Of a stretch of 64,000 bases of DNA, positions 19,260-28,701 are shown piece by piece. Each line of letters starts with the position of its first letter. Position 1 is the first letter of the stretch. A program made the translations under genes and the position numbers. Under the pieces are notes generated by a model. It saw only the letters and a list, made by a program, of their open reading frames with translations. It searched no databases and was not told the DNA's origin. The DNA is from Rosistilla oblonga (GTDB lineage Bacteria; Planctomycetota; Planctomycetia; Pirellulales; Pirellulaceae), in assembly GCF_007751715.1 (NCBI RefSeq), contig NZ_CP036292.1, forward strand, positions 7,186,513 through 7,250,512, read 5' to 3'.

Positions 19260-19705
19260 TGCGGTTCCGGCTTCGCTCGCTGTTGCTGGCGGTCCTCCTT
19301 GTGGCCGCCTTGTGCCTCGGCCTGCGGAATGCCTATCAGACGATTCGCCGCGTGACCAGTTTTAACGCGTCCCAGTTTGTCGCGTCGATGTGCATCGAGC
19401 ACATGAAAGCCAATGGCGACTCATGGCCATGCGACTGGGAAGAACTCCGGGACGACTACGCCACCTGCCTTGTGCGATCCGGCCGCGACTGGGATTTCGA
19501 CGACTTGCAACACCGCGTCGAGATCAACTTCGCCGCCGATCCGCATCATCCCCCATCGACTTCACCTGCGTCACCGCAGCCCGATTTCCGCTTCCTGCGA
19601 TCGCGATACGGCCAGCCATCGCATGGCCCGAATCAATCTCCCGACGCGAGCATCCAAACCTATCTGCAATCCGCCTCCTCGCAGAAAGGAGAGGGAGCAG
19701 AATGA
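19259..19705 (+). CDS. Small membrane-anchored protein of unknown function
   Basis: 148 residues with an N-terminal hydrophobic anchor (LRSLLLAVLLVAALCLGLRN, residues 5-24), then a mixed region with FVASMCIEHMKANGDSWPCDW. That part looks like a small globular domain with paired cysteines. The tail is Pro/Ser-rich and low in complexity. It starts in a TAATG junction with the TPR gene, so it is the third member of that operon. I know no family for it. Confidence 0.65.
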   Translation: MRFRLRSLLLAVLLVAALCLGLRNAYQTIRRVTSFNASQFVASMCIEHMKANGDSWPCDWEELRDDYATCLVRSGRDWDFDDLQHRVEINFAADPHHPPSTSPASPQPDFRFLRSRYGQPSHGPNQSPDASIQTYLQSASSQKGEGAE

Positions 19706-19749
19706 TTGGGGCAGAGGCCCCGAGGGATTGCGTGCGATCTGGTGGTCCT

Positions 19750-20067
19750 TCAGGCGATCGATTGTTGGATCTGATTCCAGCTCCACATCAGCACCACGGC
19801 GACGATTACGATCAGGACCAGCGTGTAGATCGTGACGACGATCGAGAGCAGCCATTTCTGCAGCGGCGTGAATTGGCGGCTGATCCACAACAGCGGCAGC
19901 CCCAACACTCCGGTCACAAAAAACAGCGTGCCGAGGACGATCGCGCGGTTGTCGGTCAGCTCCTCGATCCAGTGCTTCGCATCGGGCTCGGGCTGCGGCG
20001 CGTCGTCGACGAGCGTCGCCGAGACGATCTCGGCTTCGATGGGCGTGGACTTCGATGGATCACTCAT
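19750..20067 (-). CDS. Small two-helix membrane protein
   Basis: 105 residues. The N-terminus is acidic and cytosolic, followed by two membrane helices (IVLGTLFFVTGVLGLPLLWI and LLSIVVTIYTLVLIVIVAVVLMW) with a short loop. The ATG at 20067 overlaps the stop region of the pseudokinase gene by 8 bases, so it is translated from the same message. It may be a membrane partner of that protein. No family is recognised. Confidence 0.75.
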   Translation of the reverse strand: MSDPSKSTPIEAEIVSATLVDDAPQPEPDAKHWIEELTDNRAIVLGTLFFVTGVLGLPLLWISRQFTPLQKWLLSIVVTIYTLVLIVIVAVVLMWSWNQIQQSIA

Positions 20068-21706
20068 CGCTGCTGTCGGATTCCCGTGGCTTGGACTTCT
20101 CGGTCACTTCGCGGAGCTTGTCTTGGGCGATCTGAACTTGCCGCTGCATCTCTTGGTTGTCGGCATACAGTTCGACGATGCTGTACCAGATCTTGCGAGC
20201 TTCGATCTGGCGGCCTTGAGCTTCCAACGCTTCGGCTTCGGACAACCGGGCTTCGATCAATTTGACCCGCACGCCCGACTGAGTCCCTTCGCGTTCGATC
20301 GTCCTGATCTGGCGGTGAGCAAGATTGATGTAGGGCCGCGATTTTTCATCGTCGGGATCCAACAGCGTGACCATGTTTTTGTACTGATCGAGCGCCGAGA
20401 CCATATCGCCAAACTGTTCGTATTCGCGGCCCTGTGAATACAACCGCTCCGCCTCGTTGCGAATCGGACGGCCATGCTTCAGCTTGATCCCCAACTGGTA
20501 TTCAGCTTCCAGCATGTCGATCTGGTCGATCTGTTCCATCGCCCAATCGATGTGTTTTCCATCGGGGAAGCGACGCGTCATCGGCATCAGGTATTCGTCT
20601 TTGGCGATCCGCAGATTGGTCCGGTTCTCGGTCGCCAACATCCGTTCGGCGCTGGCTCGCAATTTGTCTTCGCTCGGTGGAATGAAGAACCATGCCGCCA
20701 CGCCAACCAAGACGACTAACGTGAACAGAAGGAACCATGCCTTCTCGTAGAACGACGCGCCGTCGACAGGTTTGAGCACGCCATCGTCGGCTCGCCCCAA
20801 CACCTTCTTCGCTTCCTGCTTGTCGACTTTCATGTTCAGCGGACTGAAGCCGGCCGAAGCGTGTTCGGCCACGCCGACTCCCGACGCCGATTTGCGGCGG
20901 ACTTCGACGAAGGCCAACTGAGCCGCTTGCGTGCCAAACGGTCGCCCGGCGGGATCTTTGTCTAACAACTGGTCGATGACGGCGGCGAACCAGATCGGAC
21001 ACTCCATCACGACGGCATTGATCGGCGATGGGACTTCGGTGGCGCTCGCCGCAGCAACCGCTTCGGGCGTATCGCCGGAGATTGGTGGTCGCCCGGTCAG
21101 AGCGAAATAGAGGATCGCGCCGAGCGAATAGAGATCCGACTTAACCGACAGATTGCTGGTCGACGTGATCAATTCGGGCGCCCGGCAAGCGTAGTGCAAC
21201 AACGATGCAGGCTGATTGGTGTGGTAGGGCGAATCGTAGCGATCGATGCGGAAGTCGAGGATCTGCGGCTGCCCCAACGGTTCGATCATGATCTTGTCGG
21301 GCTCCAACGCCCCATGAATGATCTGTTGATCGTGCGCCAGAACCATCGCGGCGATCAATGCGTCGGCGTAATCGAGCACCGTTTCCCAAGGCAACCGCCC
21401 GCGGCGTTCGATCTGTTGAGCCAGCGTTTCACCCTCGACCAGCTCGTACGCCAAGTAGGCGTCGGTCTCTTCAAACCCGCCGCCGTAGCAGCGGGCGATC
21501 GCTGGATGTTGCAATTGTTTCAACCGCGCCCACTCCGCCGCCAGCTCCTTCCGCGACTCCGTCGTCCCTCCCAGCGGCAGCGAAAAGACTTTGATCGCCA
21601 ACCGAATACGCTGCTCCACATGCACGGCACTCCAGACCGAGGACTGCGAAGGATGGGCACCTAGCTTGGATTCTAGGGCGAGCGGTCCGAGGCGAGAGCG
21701 AGACAT
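20060..21706 (-). CDS. Membrane-anchored Ser/Thr kinase homologue, probably a pseudokinase
   Basis: 548 residues. An N-terminal protein-kinase fold (about residues 1-280) keeps the beta3 lysine (AIK, K39) and helix-C region, but the glycine loop is poor. The catalytic HRD is replaced by HGA (131-133), the following Lys is Glu, and DFG reads DFR (151-153). The APE-like motif is CRAPELI. A single membrane helix follows at about residue 330 (WFLLFTLVVLVGVAAWFFI), then an extracytoplasmic helical domain with TPR-like repeats (AERLYSQGREYEQFGDMVSA). Loss of the catalytic Asp argues for a non-catalytic, ATP- or substrate-binding role. The start is set at ATG 21706, since 21 extra upstream residues are unlike the family. 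Confidence 0.85.
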   Translation of the reverse strand: MSRSRLGPLALESKLGAHPSQSSVWSAVHVEQRIRLAIKVFSLPLGGTTESRKELAAEWARLKQLQHPAIARCYGGGFEETDAYLAYELVEGETLAQQIERRGRLPWETVLDYADALIAAMVLAHDQQIIHGALEPDKIMIEPLGQPQILDFRIDRYDSPYHTNQPASLLHYACRAPELITSTSNLSVKSDLYSLGAILYFALTGRPPISGDTPEAVAAASATEVPSPINAVVMECPIWFAAVIDQLLDKDPAGRPFGTQAAQLAFVEVRRKSASGVGVAEHASAGFSPLNMKVDKQEAKKVLGRADDGVLKPVDGASFYEKAWFLLFTLVVLVGVAAWFFIPPSEDKLRASAERMLATENRTNLRIAKDEYLMPMTRRFPDGKHIDWAMEQIDQIDMLEAEYQLGIKLKHGRPIRNEAERLYSQGREYEQFGDMVSALDQYKNMVTLLDPDDEKSRPYINLAHRQIRTIEREGTQSGVRVKLIEARLSEAEALEAQGRQIEARKIWYSIVELYADNQEMQRQVQIAQDKLREVTEKSKPRESDSSDE

Positions 21707-21840
21707 CGGCGACACAAAATGTGGAAGAGAAACAACAAGGGGCCAGAGATTCCTCTCTATTCTGTTCACTATCGTCTCGGTTTGCGAGCGGTCGGGCTGG
21801 TTGTCTGGGAAAGTGGCCCGAAAAATGCGATAGTCTAGGA

Positions 21841-24800
21841 ATGATCAAAGTCTGGGCCGATATCGGCGGCACATTTACCGATTGTTTTGTTTCGATTCCA
21901 GGACAGCCGCTGCGTTGGACCAAGGTGCTCAGCAGTGGCAGCATCAAGGGACGCATCGACGCCGATTCGACCGCCGCGACGGTGATCGATCGGCTTCGCG
22001 TCGACGATCCCGACCGATTTTGGAACGGTTCGGTCCTGCGGCTGCTCGACCCCCACGGCACGCTGGTCGAGCAACGACACGTCGAGTCATTCACCGCCGC
22101 GACGGGCCAGTTGCAACTGGCCGAGCCGTTTTCTCAGCCACCACAGCCCGGTTGGGCATACGAGCTGACAAGCGATCTGACCGCTCCGGTGATCGCCACG
22201 CGGCTGCTGCTGCGTCTGCCTGCGGATCAACCGCTGCCGCCGCTGGACGTTCGGATGGGAACCACGCGCGGCACCAACGCGCTGTTGACTCGTCGCGGTG
22301 CGCCGACCGCCTTCCTGACGACCGCCGGCTTCGAGGATCTGTTGGAGATCGGCCAACAGGATCGCCCCGATCTGTTCACGCTAAACATCGTCAAACGCAA
22401 GCCGCTCTATTCTGCGGTCGCCGCAGTCGAAGAACGGATCGCCGCCGATGGCACGATTTTGCAACCGCTGGATCTCGAAGCCGCCCGCCTGCAGATCGAT
22501 GCGCTGCGACGCTCCGGAGCTGAATCGCTGGCGATCGGTCTATTAAACGCCTACATCAACCCGGCCCACGAACAAGCACTGGTCGATCTTGCCCTGGCCG
22601 CTGGGTTCGCCAACGTCAGCGCGTCGCATCGGATTGCTCCGGTGATCAAGTTGGTCGATCGAGCTGAAACGACGGTCTTGGACGCCTATCTGAATCCGGT
22701 CATCGCCGACTATGTCGCTCGAGTTTGGCAGCAGTTCGGCGGCGTCGATCGATGTCAGTTGCAGTTGATGACCAGTGGCGGGACGCTGGTTCCCGGCGAC
22801 GCCTTCCGCGGCAAGGACAGCATCCTTTCGGGGCCCGCCGGCGGTGTCGTTGCGCTTGCGGAAATCGCCCGCGCGCATGGAGCGGCCGAGGCGATCGGTT
22901 TCGACATGGGAGGGACCAGTACCGACGTCAGTCGATTCGCGGGGCAGCCGGTCCGCCAATACGAAGCCTTCAAAGCGGGGACGCGGATCCTGACACCGAT
23001 GATGGCGATCGAAACGGTTGCCGCCGGGGGCGGTTCGATCTGCCGATTCGATGGCCAACGGATGTGCGTGGGGCCCGAAAGCGCTGGCGCCGATCCGGGG
23101 CCGGCCTGTTATGGACGTGGTGGTCCGTTGACGGTCACCGACCTGAACGTCGTCCTGGGTCGCGTGTTGGCCGATCGGTTTCCCTTCCCGATGGATCGCG
23201 ATGCGGCGATCGCTCGGTTGGCTGAGATTCAACAGACGATGGAAGCGGCGGGACATCCGATCGAATCGGCCGAAGCGTTAGCCGCTGGTTTTCGTGCGAT
23301 CGCAAACCATCATATGGCCGAAGCCGTCCGCGCGGTCACGACCGCCGAAGGCCGCGATCCGCGAGGGATGACGCTTGTCGGATTTGGCGGCGCCGCGGGG
23401 CAGCATCTGTGTGATGTCGCCGAGGTGTTGGGGATTCGCAAGATCATCGATCACCCGCAAGCGAGTCTGTTGAGCGCGTTGGGGATGGGATTGGCCGCGA
23501 CCGGCAACACGCAATCGCATGGCATCTATCGGCCGCTGGAAAAAGTCTCCGACGAGGAGCTAACCGATCGGATCGAAGCAGTCACGCAACAGGCGCTCGC
23601 CGAACTTCCAACCGCTCCCGACGGTGTCGCGGCAACGATTCGTGAAACGATCGACGTCCGCTACCTCGGAACCGACGCGGCGCTCGAGATCGATTGCCGA
23701 TCGCGCGACGAGATCGCAGCGGCATTTCACCGTCAGCATCGCGAACAGTTTGGGTACCAGCGGATCGATCAACCGTTGGAACTTGTCGCGGTTCGTGCGA
23801 CTGTCAGCTTGCCGGGTGCAGCCAGTTTGCAGCGTCTTGCCGAAGTCGAATCTCAGGCTTGCCAACCGGCAGCGTTTCAAGACGTCTGGCTCGGCGACCG
23901 CTGGCAACAAGTCGCTTCGTTCGACCGCGACCAATTGGTCCCCGGAGCGCAGATCGTGGGACCCGCGATCGTCGCGTCGGACCATCACACGTTGGTCGTC
24001 GATCGCAACTGGAAGGCTCAAGTCGCCGAAGACCTTTCGATCGTGTTGGTTCAAGAGGAAGCGGCAAGCGATCGGCGAGTTGCTGTCGAAACGGACGAAG
24101 CGACTTGCGATCCGGTGCTGTTGGAAATTTTTGCCAGCCGATTCCAGCAGATCGCCAATCAGATGGGACTGGTCCTCGGGCGGACCGCGATCAGTGTGAA
24201 CGTCAAAGAGCGGCGGGACTACAGTTGTGCAATCTTCCGTGGCGACGGCAGCCTAGTCGCCAACGCGCCTCACGTGCCGGTGCATCTGGGTGCGATGGGG
24301 CATACCGTCCGATCGATTATGGCGCAGTTTCCCGAGATGTTTCCGGGGGATTGTTTTGTCACCAACGATCCGTTTGCCGGCGGTTCGCATCTACCCGACG
24401 TGACGGTGATCACGCCGGTCTTTGTCGATAGCGATCCAGAATCCGCAAGCGATCGGGGAACGAGACGTCCCGATTTCTTTGTCGCCAGCCGTGCGCATCA
24501 CGCTGAGATCGGTGGGATCACCCCCGGTTCGATGCCGCCGGACGCGAGCAACCTCAACCAGGAAGGCGTCTTGATTCGCGGTCTGGCATTGGTCCGCAAC
24601 GGCCAGCAACATCAAGAGGATTTGAAGCGGTTGCTTTCGGCCGGCGAATATCCTTCGCGATGCGTGGCGGAGAATCTTGCCGACATCGCAGCGCAACAAG
24701 CCGCCGGAACGGGCGGGGCACGTGATCTGTGCTCGCTGGTCGCTCAATACGGCGGCGCGGTGGTCGATCGCTACATGATGCATCTGCAAGATGTCGCCGC

Positions 24801-25683
24801 CGCCGCGGTTTCCGCTCGCCTGCGTCGGTTGCCCGCTGGGGCGATGCAGTTCGAAGACTCTCTGGACGATGGCACGCCGATCTGCGTGCAGATGCAGGTG
24901 ATCGACGATCGCTTGCGGATCGATTTCGCCGGCACCGCCGGCGTCCATCCGCGTGGTTTTAATGCGACCCCGGCGATTGTGACCGCAGCGGTTTTGTATG
25001 TGCTGCGAACCTTGATCGATCAACCGTTGCCGTTAAACGAAGGCGTGCTGCGATGCGTCGACCTGCATCTTCCGGTTGGGCTGTTGAACCCGACGCGAGA
25101 CGACGATCCGAGAAAGTGTCCCGCGGTGGTGGCGGGAAATGTGGAGACGAGCCAACGCGTGGTCGATGTGCTGTTGGGGGCATTAGGCGTGGCGGCGGCA
25201 AGCCAAGGGACGATGAACAACTTCGTCATCGGCGACGCCACATTCGGCTACTATGAAACGATTTGTGGTGGCAGCGGCGCGACGGCGACTGGCAACGGAG
25301 CGTCGGCGGTCCACACGCACATGACCAACACAAGGATCACCGATCCGGAGGTGCTCGAATTGCGGTATCCGATGCGTTTGATTCGGTTTGCGATTCGGCG
25401 CGGCAGCGGCGGCGTGGGCGAACATGACGGCGGCGACGGCGCGATTCGCGAGGTCGAGTTTTTGAAACCGCTGACCGTTTCCTTGTTGACAGGGCGGCGA
25501 ACCGATCGCCCACCCTACGGTCTCGCTGGTGGAGCCGATGGCGCGTTGGGCGAGAATTGGCACACCGCGGCCGACGGCGAGAAACAGCGGCTAGCCGCCT
25601 GTTGCCGGATCGAAGTCCAAGCCGGCGACAGGATCACCTTGCTGACGCCCGGCGGCGGCGGGTACGGATTAAAACCCAATTGA
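21841..25683 (+). CDS. Hydantoinase A/B fusion (5-oxoprolinase family)
   Basis: 1280 residues. The N-terminal HyuA half opens with the ATPase-fold motif VWADIGGTFTDCF (residues 4-16), then MGTTRGTNALLTRRG and GFDMGGTSTDVSRF. The HyuB half begins near residue 757 (DPVLLEIFASRFQQIANQMG) with VTNDPFAGGSHLPDVTVITP and GGSGATATGNGASAVHTHMT. The fused A-B layout and length match the ATP-dependent 5-oxoprolinases that convert 5-oxo-L-proline to glutamate; hydantoinases and acetone carboxylases are relatives. The ATG at 21841 follows AGGA closely and opens the family's first strand. The open frame upstream to 21721 overlaps the kinase promoter and is not used. Confidence 0.9.
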   Translation: MIKVWADIGGTFTDCFVSIPGQPLRWTKVLSSGSIKGRIDADSTAATVIDRLRVDDPDRFWNGSVLRLLDPHGTLVEQRHVESFTAATGQLQLAEPFSQPPQPGWAYELTSDLTAPVIATRLLLRLPADQPLPPLDVRMGTTRGTNALLTRRGAPTAFLTTAGFEDLLEIGQQDRPDLFTLNIVKRKPLYSAVAAVEERIAADGTILQPLDLEAARLQIDALRRSGAESLAIGLLNAYINPAHEQALVDLALAAGFANVSASHRIAPVIKLVDRAETTVLDAYLNPVIADYVARVWQQFGGVDRCQLQLMTSGGTLVPGDAFRGKDSILSGPAGGVVALAEIARAHGAAEAIGFDMGGTSTDVSRFAGQPVRQYEAFKAGTRILTPMMAIETVAAGGGSICRFDGQRMCVGPESAGADPGPACYGRGGPLTVTDLNVVLGRVLADRFPFPMDRDAAIARLAEIQQTMEAAGHPIESAEALAAGFRAIANHHMAEAVRAVTTAEGRDPRGMTLVGFGGAAGQHLCDVAEVLGIRKIIDHPQASLLSALGMGLAATGNTQSHGIYRPLEKVSDEELTDRIEAVTQQALAELPTAPDGVAATIRETIDVRYLGTDAALEIDCRSRDEIAAAFHRQHREQFGYQRIDQPLELVAVRATVSLPGAASLQRLAEVESQACQPAAFQDVWLGDRWQQVASFDRDQLVPGAQIVGPAIVASDHHTLVVDRNWKAQVAEDLSIVLVQEEAASDRRVAVETDEATCDPVLLEIFASRFQQIANQMGLVLGRTAISVNVKERRDYSCAIFRGDGSLVANAPHVPVHLGAMGHTVRSIMAQFPEMFPGDCFVTNDPFAGGSHLPDVTVITPVFVDSDPESASDRGTRRPDFFVASRAHHAEIGGITPGSMPPDASNLNQEGVLIRGLALVRNGQQHQEDLKRLLSAGEYPSRCVAENLADIAAQQAAGTGGARDLCSLVAQYGGAVVDRYMMHLQDVAAAAVSARLRRLPAGAMQFEDSLDDGTPICVQMQVIDDRLRIDFAGTAGVHPRGFNATPAIVTAAVLYVLRTLIDQPLPLNEGVLRCVDLHLPVGLLNPTRDDDPRKCPAVVAGNVETSQRVVDVLLGALGVAAASQGTMNNFVIGDATFGYYETICGGSGATATGNGASAVHTHMTNTRITDPEVLELRYPMRLIRFAIRRGSGGVGEHDGGDGAIREVEFLKPLTVSLLTGRRTDRPPYGLAGGADGALGENWHTAADGEKQRLAACCRIEVQAGDRITLLTPGGGGYGLKPN

Positions 25684-25759
25684 TCTCGTTTTGCGAAACG
25701 CTCGACCTACGGCGGCTTATCGACTGCACAAGCCGAACCTGGTTAGCGACTCTCCGCTA

Positions 25760-26791
25760 TTACAGCTGCGGGCAATCGAACCAGTTCAGCAGCTTGGCGT
25801 CCATCCAGTAGCGGTCGCCGGTTTCGAGTTGCCGGCCGCCGATGAAGCCGACATGTCCGCCGCGGCGGGTGGTGTGCAGTTCGACGTGGCCGGGCCAGTC
25901 GGCTTCGCGAAGGCAGCCGATCGGGATGATCGGATCGTCTTCGGAAGCCAGGATCATCGTGGGGACTGCGATCCCGGAGGCCAACGGCGCCGCGGCAGCT
26001 TGCGCGTAATAGTCCTCCACGTCGCGGAATCCGCTGAGCGGAGCGGTGACAAGGCCATCGAAGTCCCACAGCGTTCTGGGGTGAGGATTCCAGTTGATCG
26101 CCCGCCAATCCTCCCGCTGCTCGACCAACGGAGCGACCCGCGACCGCAGCTTGCGGATGAAGTACAGGCCGTAGGGCCGCATCATCCAGCGGCTCATGTT
26201 GCGGCAACATCGGGCTGGATCGATCGGCGGAGCGACCGCCGCAGCTCGCGTGATCCGGTCGGCTGGGAACTCGGGGACCAGGATCCCTTTGCCGATCTCG
26301 CCGAGCATCTTTAATAAGATGTTGCCTCCCATCGAAATGCCGATCGGCCAGATCGGCGAATCGTCGCACAGTTCGGCGATCCGGGTGATGGCGGCTAAGA
26401 GATCGCCGCTGCGACCCGAGTGCGGCAGCTCGCGAGCCAGATCGCGGCCGGCGCCACAGCCGCGCATGTCCATGCGAAAGACACGGACGCCGCAGCGGTT
26501 GAGTTTGTCGGCCATCCGAATCATGTAACTGGCCCCATGGCAGCCGCACAAACCATGCAGCAAAATGACGACCGGCTGGCCAGGTGTCCAACCCGGCGGA
26601 GTATCATCGTGCAAAACGATCTGATCCCCATCGTCCAGGACGACGCGATGCTGCGTCGCCTTGTAGGGGATCTGGGGCGTGGGGATCAGCGTCGTGGCGA
26701 GCGTTTGCAGATGTCCCCCCAACAGCAAGGGATGGGGTTGGAACGAAAGGGACACAGCGGCGAGTTCCTTGGTTTGGAGAAGCGGCAACAA
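25760..26791 (-). CDS. YheT-type alpha/beta hydrolase
   Basis: 343 residues. Family features are HPLLLGGHLQTL near the N-terminus, VILLHGLCGCHGASYMI (oxyanion region), the nucleophile elbow GISMGGNILLK with Ser, ILASEDDPIIPI (acid) and a His in TRRGGHVGFI. This is the AB-hydrolase 4 family, probably a carboxylesterase of unknown substrate. It is convergent with the 5-oxoprolinase gene, separated by 76 bp with no clear hairpin. It is divergent from thpR. Confidence 0.88.
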   Translation of the reverse strand: MLPLLQTKELAAVSLSFQPHPLLLGGHLQTLATTLIPTPQIPYKATQHRVVLDDGDQIVLHDDTPPGWTPGQPVVILLHGLCGCHGASYMIRMADKLNRCGVRVFRMDMRGCGAGRDLARELPHSGRSGDLLAAITRIAELCDDSPIWPIGISMGGNILLKMLGEIGKGILVPEFPADRITRAAAVAPPIDPARCCRNMSRWMMRPYGLYFIRKLRSRVAPLVEQREDWRAINWNPHPRTLWDFDGLVTAPLSGFRDVEDYYAQAAAAPLASGIAVPTMILASEDDPIIPIGCLREADWPGHVELHTTRRGGHVGFIGGRQLETGDRYWMDAKLLNWFDCPQL

Positions 26792-26908
26792 ACAAATCCA
26801 GCCATCCCGTGGCGAAGACTGCCGCGCCCGGCGAAGACGACGCGCGTGCTGGTGCCGATTTTTGATGCACCAGCTATAATAAGAGTTTCTTGATTTGGAT
26901 GTCTAGCG

Positions 26909-27484
26909 ATGCAGAAGATTCGATCGTTTATTGCGATACCGCTCACCGATGAAATTCAAAACGCCGCGGGTCGGATGGTCGATCGGCTTCGCGAACCGGC
27001 AACCGGCGTAAAGTGGGTCGATGCCGACAATCTGCACCTGACGCTGAAGTTTCTCGGCGACGTCGACAATATCGAAGTCCCCGACGTCTGCAAGGCGTTG
27101 CGGAAGTGTTGTGCGAACGTCGAACCCTTCTCGCTCTCGATCCAGGGGATCGGTGGATTCCCCGATCTGCAACGGGCCCGCGTCGTCTGGGCTGGCGTCG
27201 AAGATCAATCCTCGGGTCTGTGCCCGTTGGCAGAATCGATCGACATCGAAATGGGCAAGCTGGGCTTTAAGCGGGAGTTCCGCGACTACACCCCTCACCT
27301 GACCCTGGGCCGACTGAAAAAAGGAAGTCGTTTAGGGGAGGACTTTGTCGCCGCGGCGGAAAAGGAAGCTGATACCGAACTGGGGACGATTCATGTCCAG
27401 GAAGTCCACGTCTTCGCCAGTTTTATGGACAAACACCAGAAAGGGCCGACCTACAACGTGATGGATCGCGTCGCGTTGGACTGA
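26909..27484 (+). CDS. thpR: RNA 2',3'-cyclic phosphodiesterase
   Basis: 191 residues of the 2H phosphoesterase fold. The two catalytic motifs are HLTLKFLGD (near residue 44) and HLTLGRLKK (near residue 130). MQKIRSFIAIPL at the start and VHVFASFMDKHQKGPTYNV at the end are also typical. It opens 2',3'-cyclic phosphates to 2'-phosphates (LigT/ThpR). A 10-bp perfect hairpin follows 29 bp after the stop. Confidence 0.93.
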   Translation: MQKIRSFIAIPLTDEIQNAAGRMVDRLREPATGVKWVDADNLHLTLKFLGDVDNIEVPDVCKALRKCCANVEPFSLSIQGIGGFPDLQRARVVWAGVEDQSSGLCPLAESIDIEMGKLGFKREFRDYTPHLTLGRLKKGSRLGEDFVAAAEKEADTELGTIHVQEVHVFASFMDKHQKGPTYNVMDRVALD

Positions 27485-27512
27485 TCGCTGCGTAACACCA
27501 GCGTCATTGGAC

Positions 27513-27540
27513 CGCATCGACGATCGATCGCGTCGATGCG
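27513..27540. terminator. Hairpin between convergent genes
   Basis: CGCATCGACG (27513-27522) and CGTCGATGCG (27531-27540) form a perfect 10-bp stem with loop ATCGATCG, between thpR and the opposing secreted-protein gene. There is no clear T-run on either side, so it may act as a bidirectional terminator or stabilise the 3' end. Confidence 0.6.
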
Positions 27541-27591
27541 ACGGGGCTTCTAAAGAGCTCTCGTGACCTCCGGCCAGGCCCAAGGCACGGC

Positions 27592-28122
27592 TTATTCGAT
27601 CGGCGTCAGTTCGGTCTCTTCCAACTCCGGCTCGGTGGGGACCGGCCCGTTCGCTTCGGGTGGTTCCAAACCGCGCTGCGTGGAAATGGTTTGTTCCATC
27701 TCGGCACGATTTCGCTCGCGAATCTCGAGGATGAACTTCAGCACCTGTTGCTGCTGCGGATCCAACACCGCACCGATCTCGGCATCGCGAGTGGCGACCA
27801 AAGCGGCGATCTGCCGCTGCAGCACATCGATCTGCGATTGGTAACCCTGTTGGATCTGGTAGATCTTGCGTCGCTGGGAATTGGTGATGATCTCCGAATA
27901 GCCCGGCGGCAGTCGCTGCGTCTCGACGCCGCTACCGGAACCCAATTCGCCATCGATCTGCGCCGCGTCGCTCGCTTCGCCAGCCGCCGATTCCTGTTCG
28001 TCTCCCGGCAGGTCGTTCGCCACCGGGGTGGTCCCAGCCTCTTGTTGTCCGATCGAACGAGCTGGCAGATTGGCGACGATCGCGACCGCCGCCAACAACA
28101 ATAGAAATGCAGAACGTTTCAT
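27592..28122 (-). CDS. Secreted helical protein, Spy/CpxP-like in form
   Basis: 176 residues. There is a clear Sec signal (KRSAFLLLLAAVAIVANLPARS, cleavage near SIGQQ), an acidic linker, and a helical core (IYQIQQGYQSQIDVLQRQ, then EIGAVLDPQQQQVLKFILE). The core resembles the LTxxQ/Spy-type periplasmic helical proteins in pattern. Similarity is by pattern only, so function is open. The ATG at 28122 is preferred because the signal peptide begins there; the frame is open to 28260. A 10-bp inverted repeat (28157-28166 / 28184-28193) lies in its leader. Confidence 0.75.
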   Translation of the reverse strand: MKRSAFLLLLAAVAIVANLPARSIGQQEAGTTPVANDLPGDEQESAAGEASDAAQIDGELGSGSGVETQRLPPGYSEIITNSQRRKIYQIQQGYQSQIDVLQRQIAALVATRDAEIGAVLDPQQQQVLKFILEIRERNRAEMEQTISTQRGLEPPEANGPVPTEPELEETELTPIE

Positions 28123-28156
28123 CCGAGTGTTCCCCCAATGCGAGACGGTTGTGCCT

Positions 28157-28193
28157 TGAAGCCTCTGTCCAAGCGGAAACGCTAGAGGCTTCA
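28157..28193 (-). promoter_or_regulatory. Inverted repeat in the leader of the secreted helical protein
   Basis: TGAAGCCTCT (28157-28166) pairs with AGAGGCTTCA (28184-28193) around 17 bases, 35 bases upstream of the start at 28122. It could be an operator or an mRNA hairpin. It is not part of a coding frame. Confidence 0.35.
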
Positions 28194-28335
28194 TCGGTTC
28201 TAACAACAGGTCGTCACGACCTCTGCTCACCATCAAAGGACGCGTAATCGCGTCGCTCACCGTGCTCGATCGGGGGAAATTTCTGACTCGCTTAGCGGGT
28301 TGTTTGAACCCCGCCCAAAAATCGATCGAAGCTGC

Positions 28336-28701
28336 TTACGACTTCTCGACCCATTGTGGTTCGGGTTCGATCGCTTCGGCACATGCACCGCCTTGGTCGG
28401 CGCGGCCGCTGCCTTCGAGTCGGCTGATCAACTTGATATGTTGATCCTGCTCGCACAAGATTTGGCAACTCAATCGAACCCCCTGTTGGTCGATGCCGCG
28501 AGCCGACAGCGTCGCTTGTTCGGCTTCGGTCATCTTCGACGGTTCGCCTGCGATAAATTCAACGCGGCAGGTGGTGCAGCGGCATTTGCCACCACAGGCA
28601 TGCAATTGATCGGTGCTGGCGATCTTGGTCAACGCGTTGACCAAGCGTGTCCCGGCGGGAACTTCAAATTCACCCTGACCTTCGATAGTTAACTTTGGCA
28701 T
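28336..28701 (-). CDS. [2Fe-2S] ferredoxin
   Basis: 121 residues. The cluster ligands are Cys36, Cys42 and Cys45 (ACGGKCRCTTCRVEF, the C-x5-C-x2-C pattern) plus the Cys in VRLSCQI. Cys40 is an extra cysteine in the loop. The beta-grasp fold opens with PKLTIEGQGEFEVPAG. The last 20-25 residues extend past the fold and are charged. It is an electron carrier with unknown partners, standing alone and divergent from recA. Confidence 0.9.
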   Translation of the reverse strand: MPKLTIEGQGEFEVPAGTRLVNALTKIASTDQLHACGGKCRCTTCRVEFIAGEPSKMTEAEQATLSARGIDQQGVRLSCQILCEQDQHIKLISRLEGSGRADQGGACAEAIEPEPQWVEKS

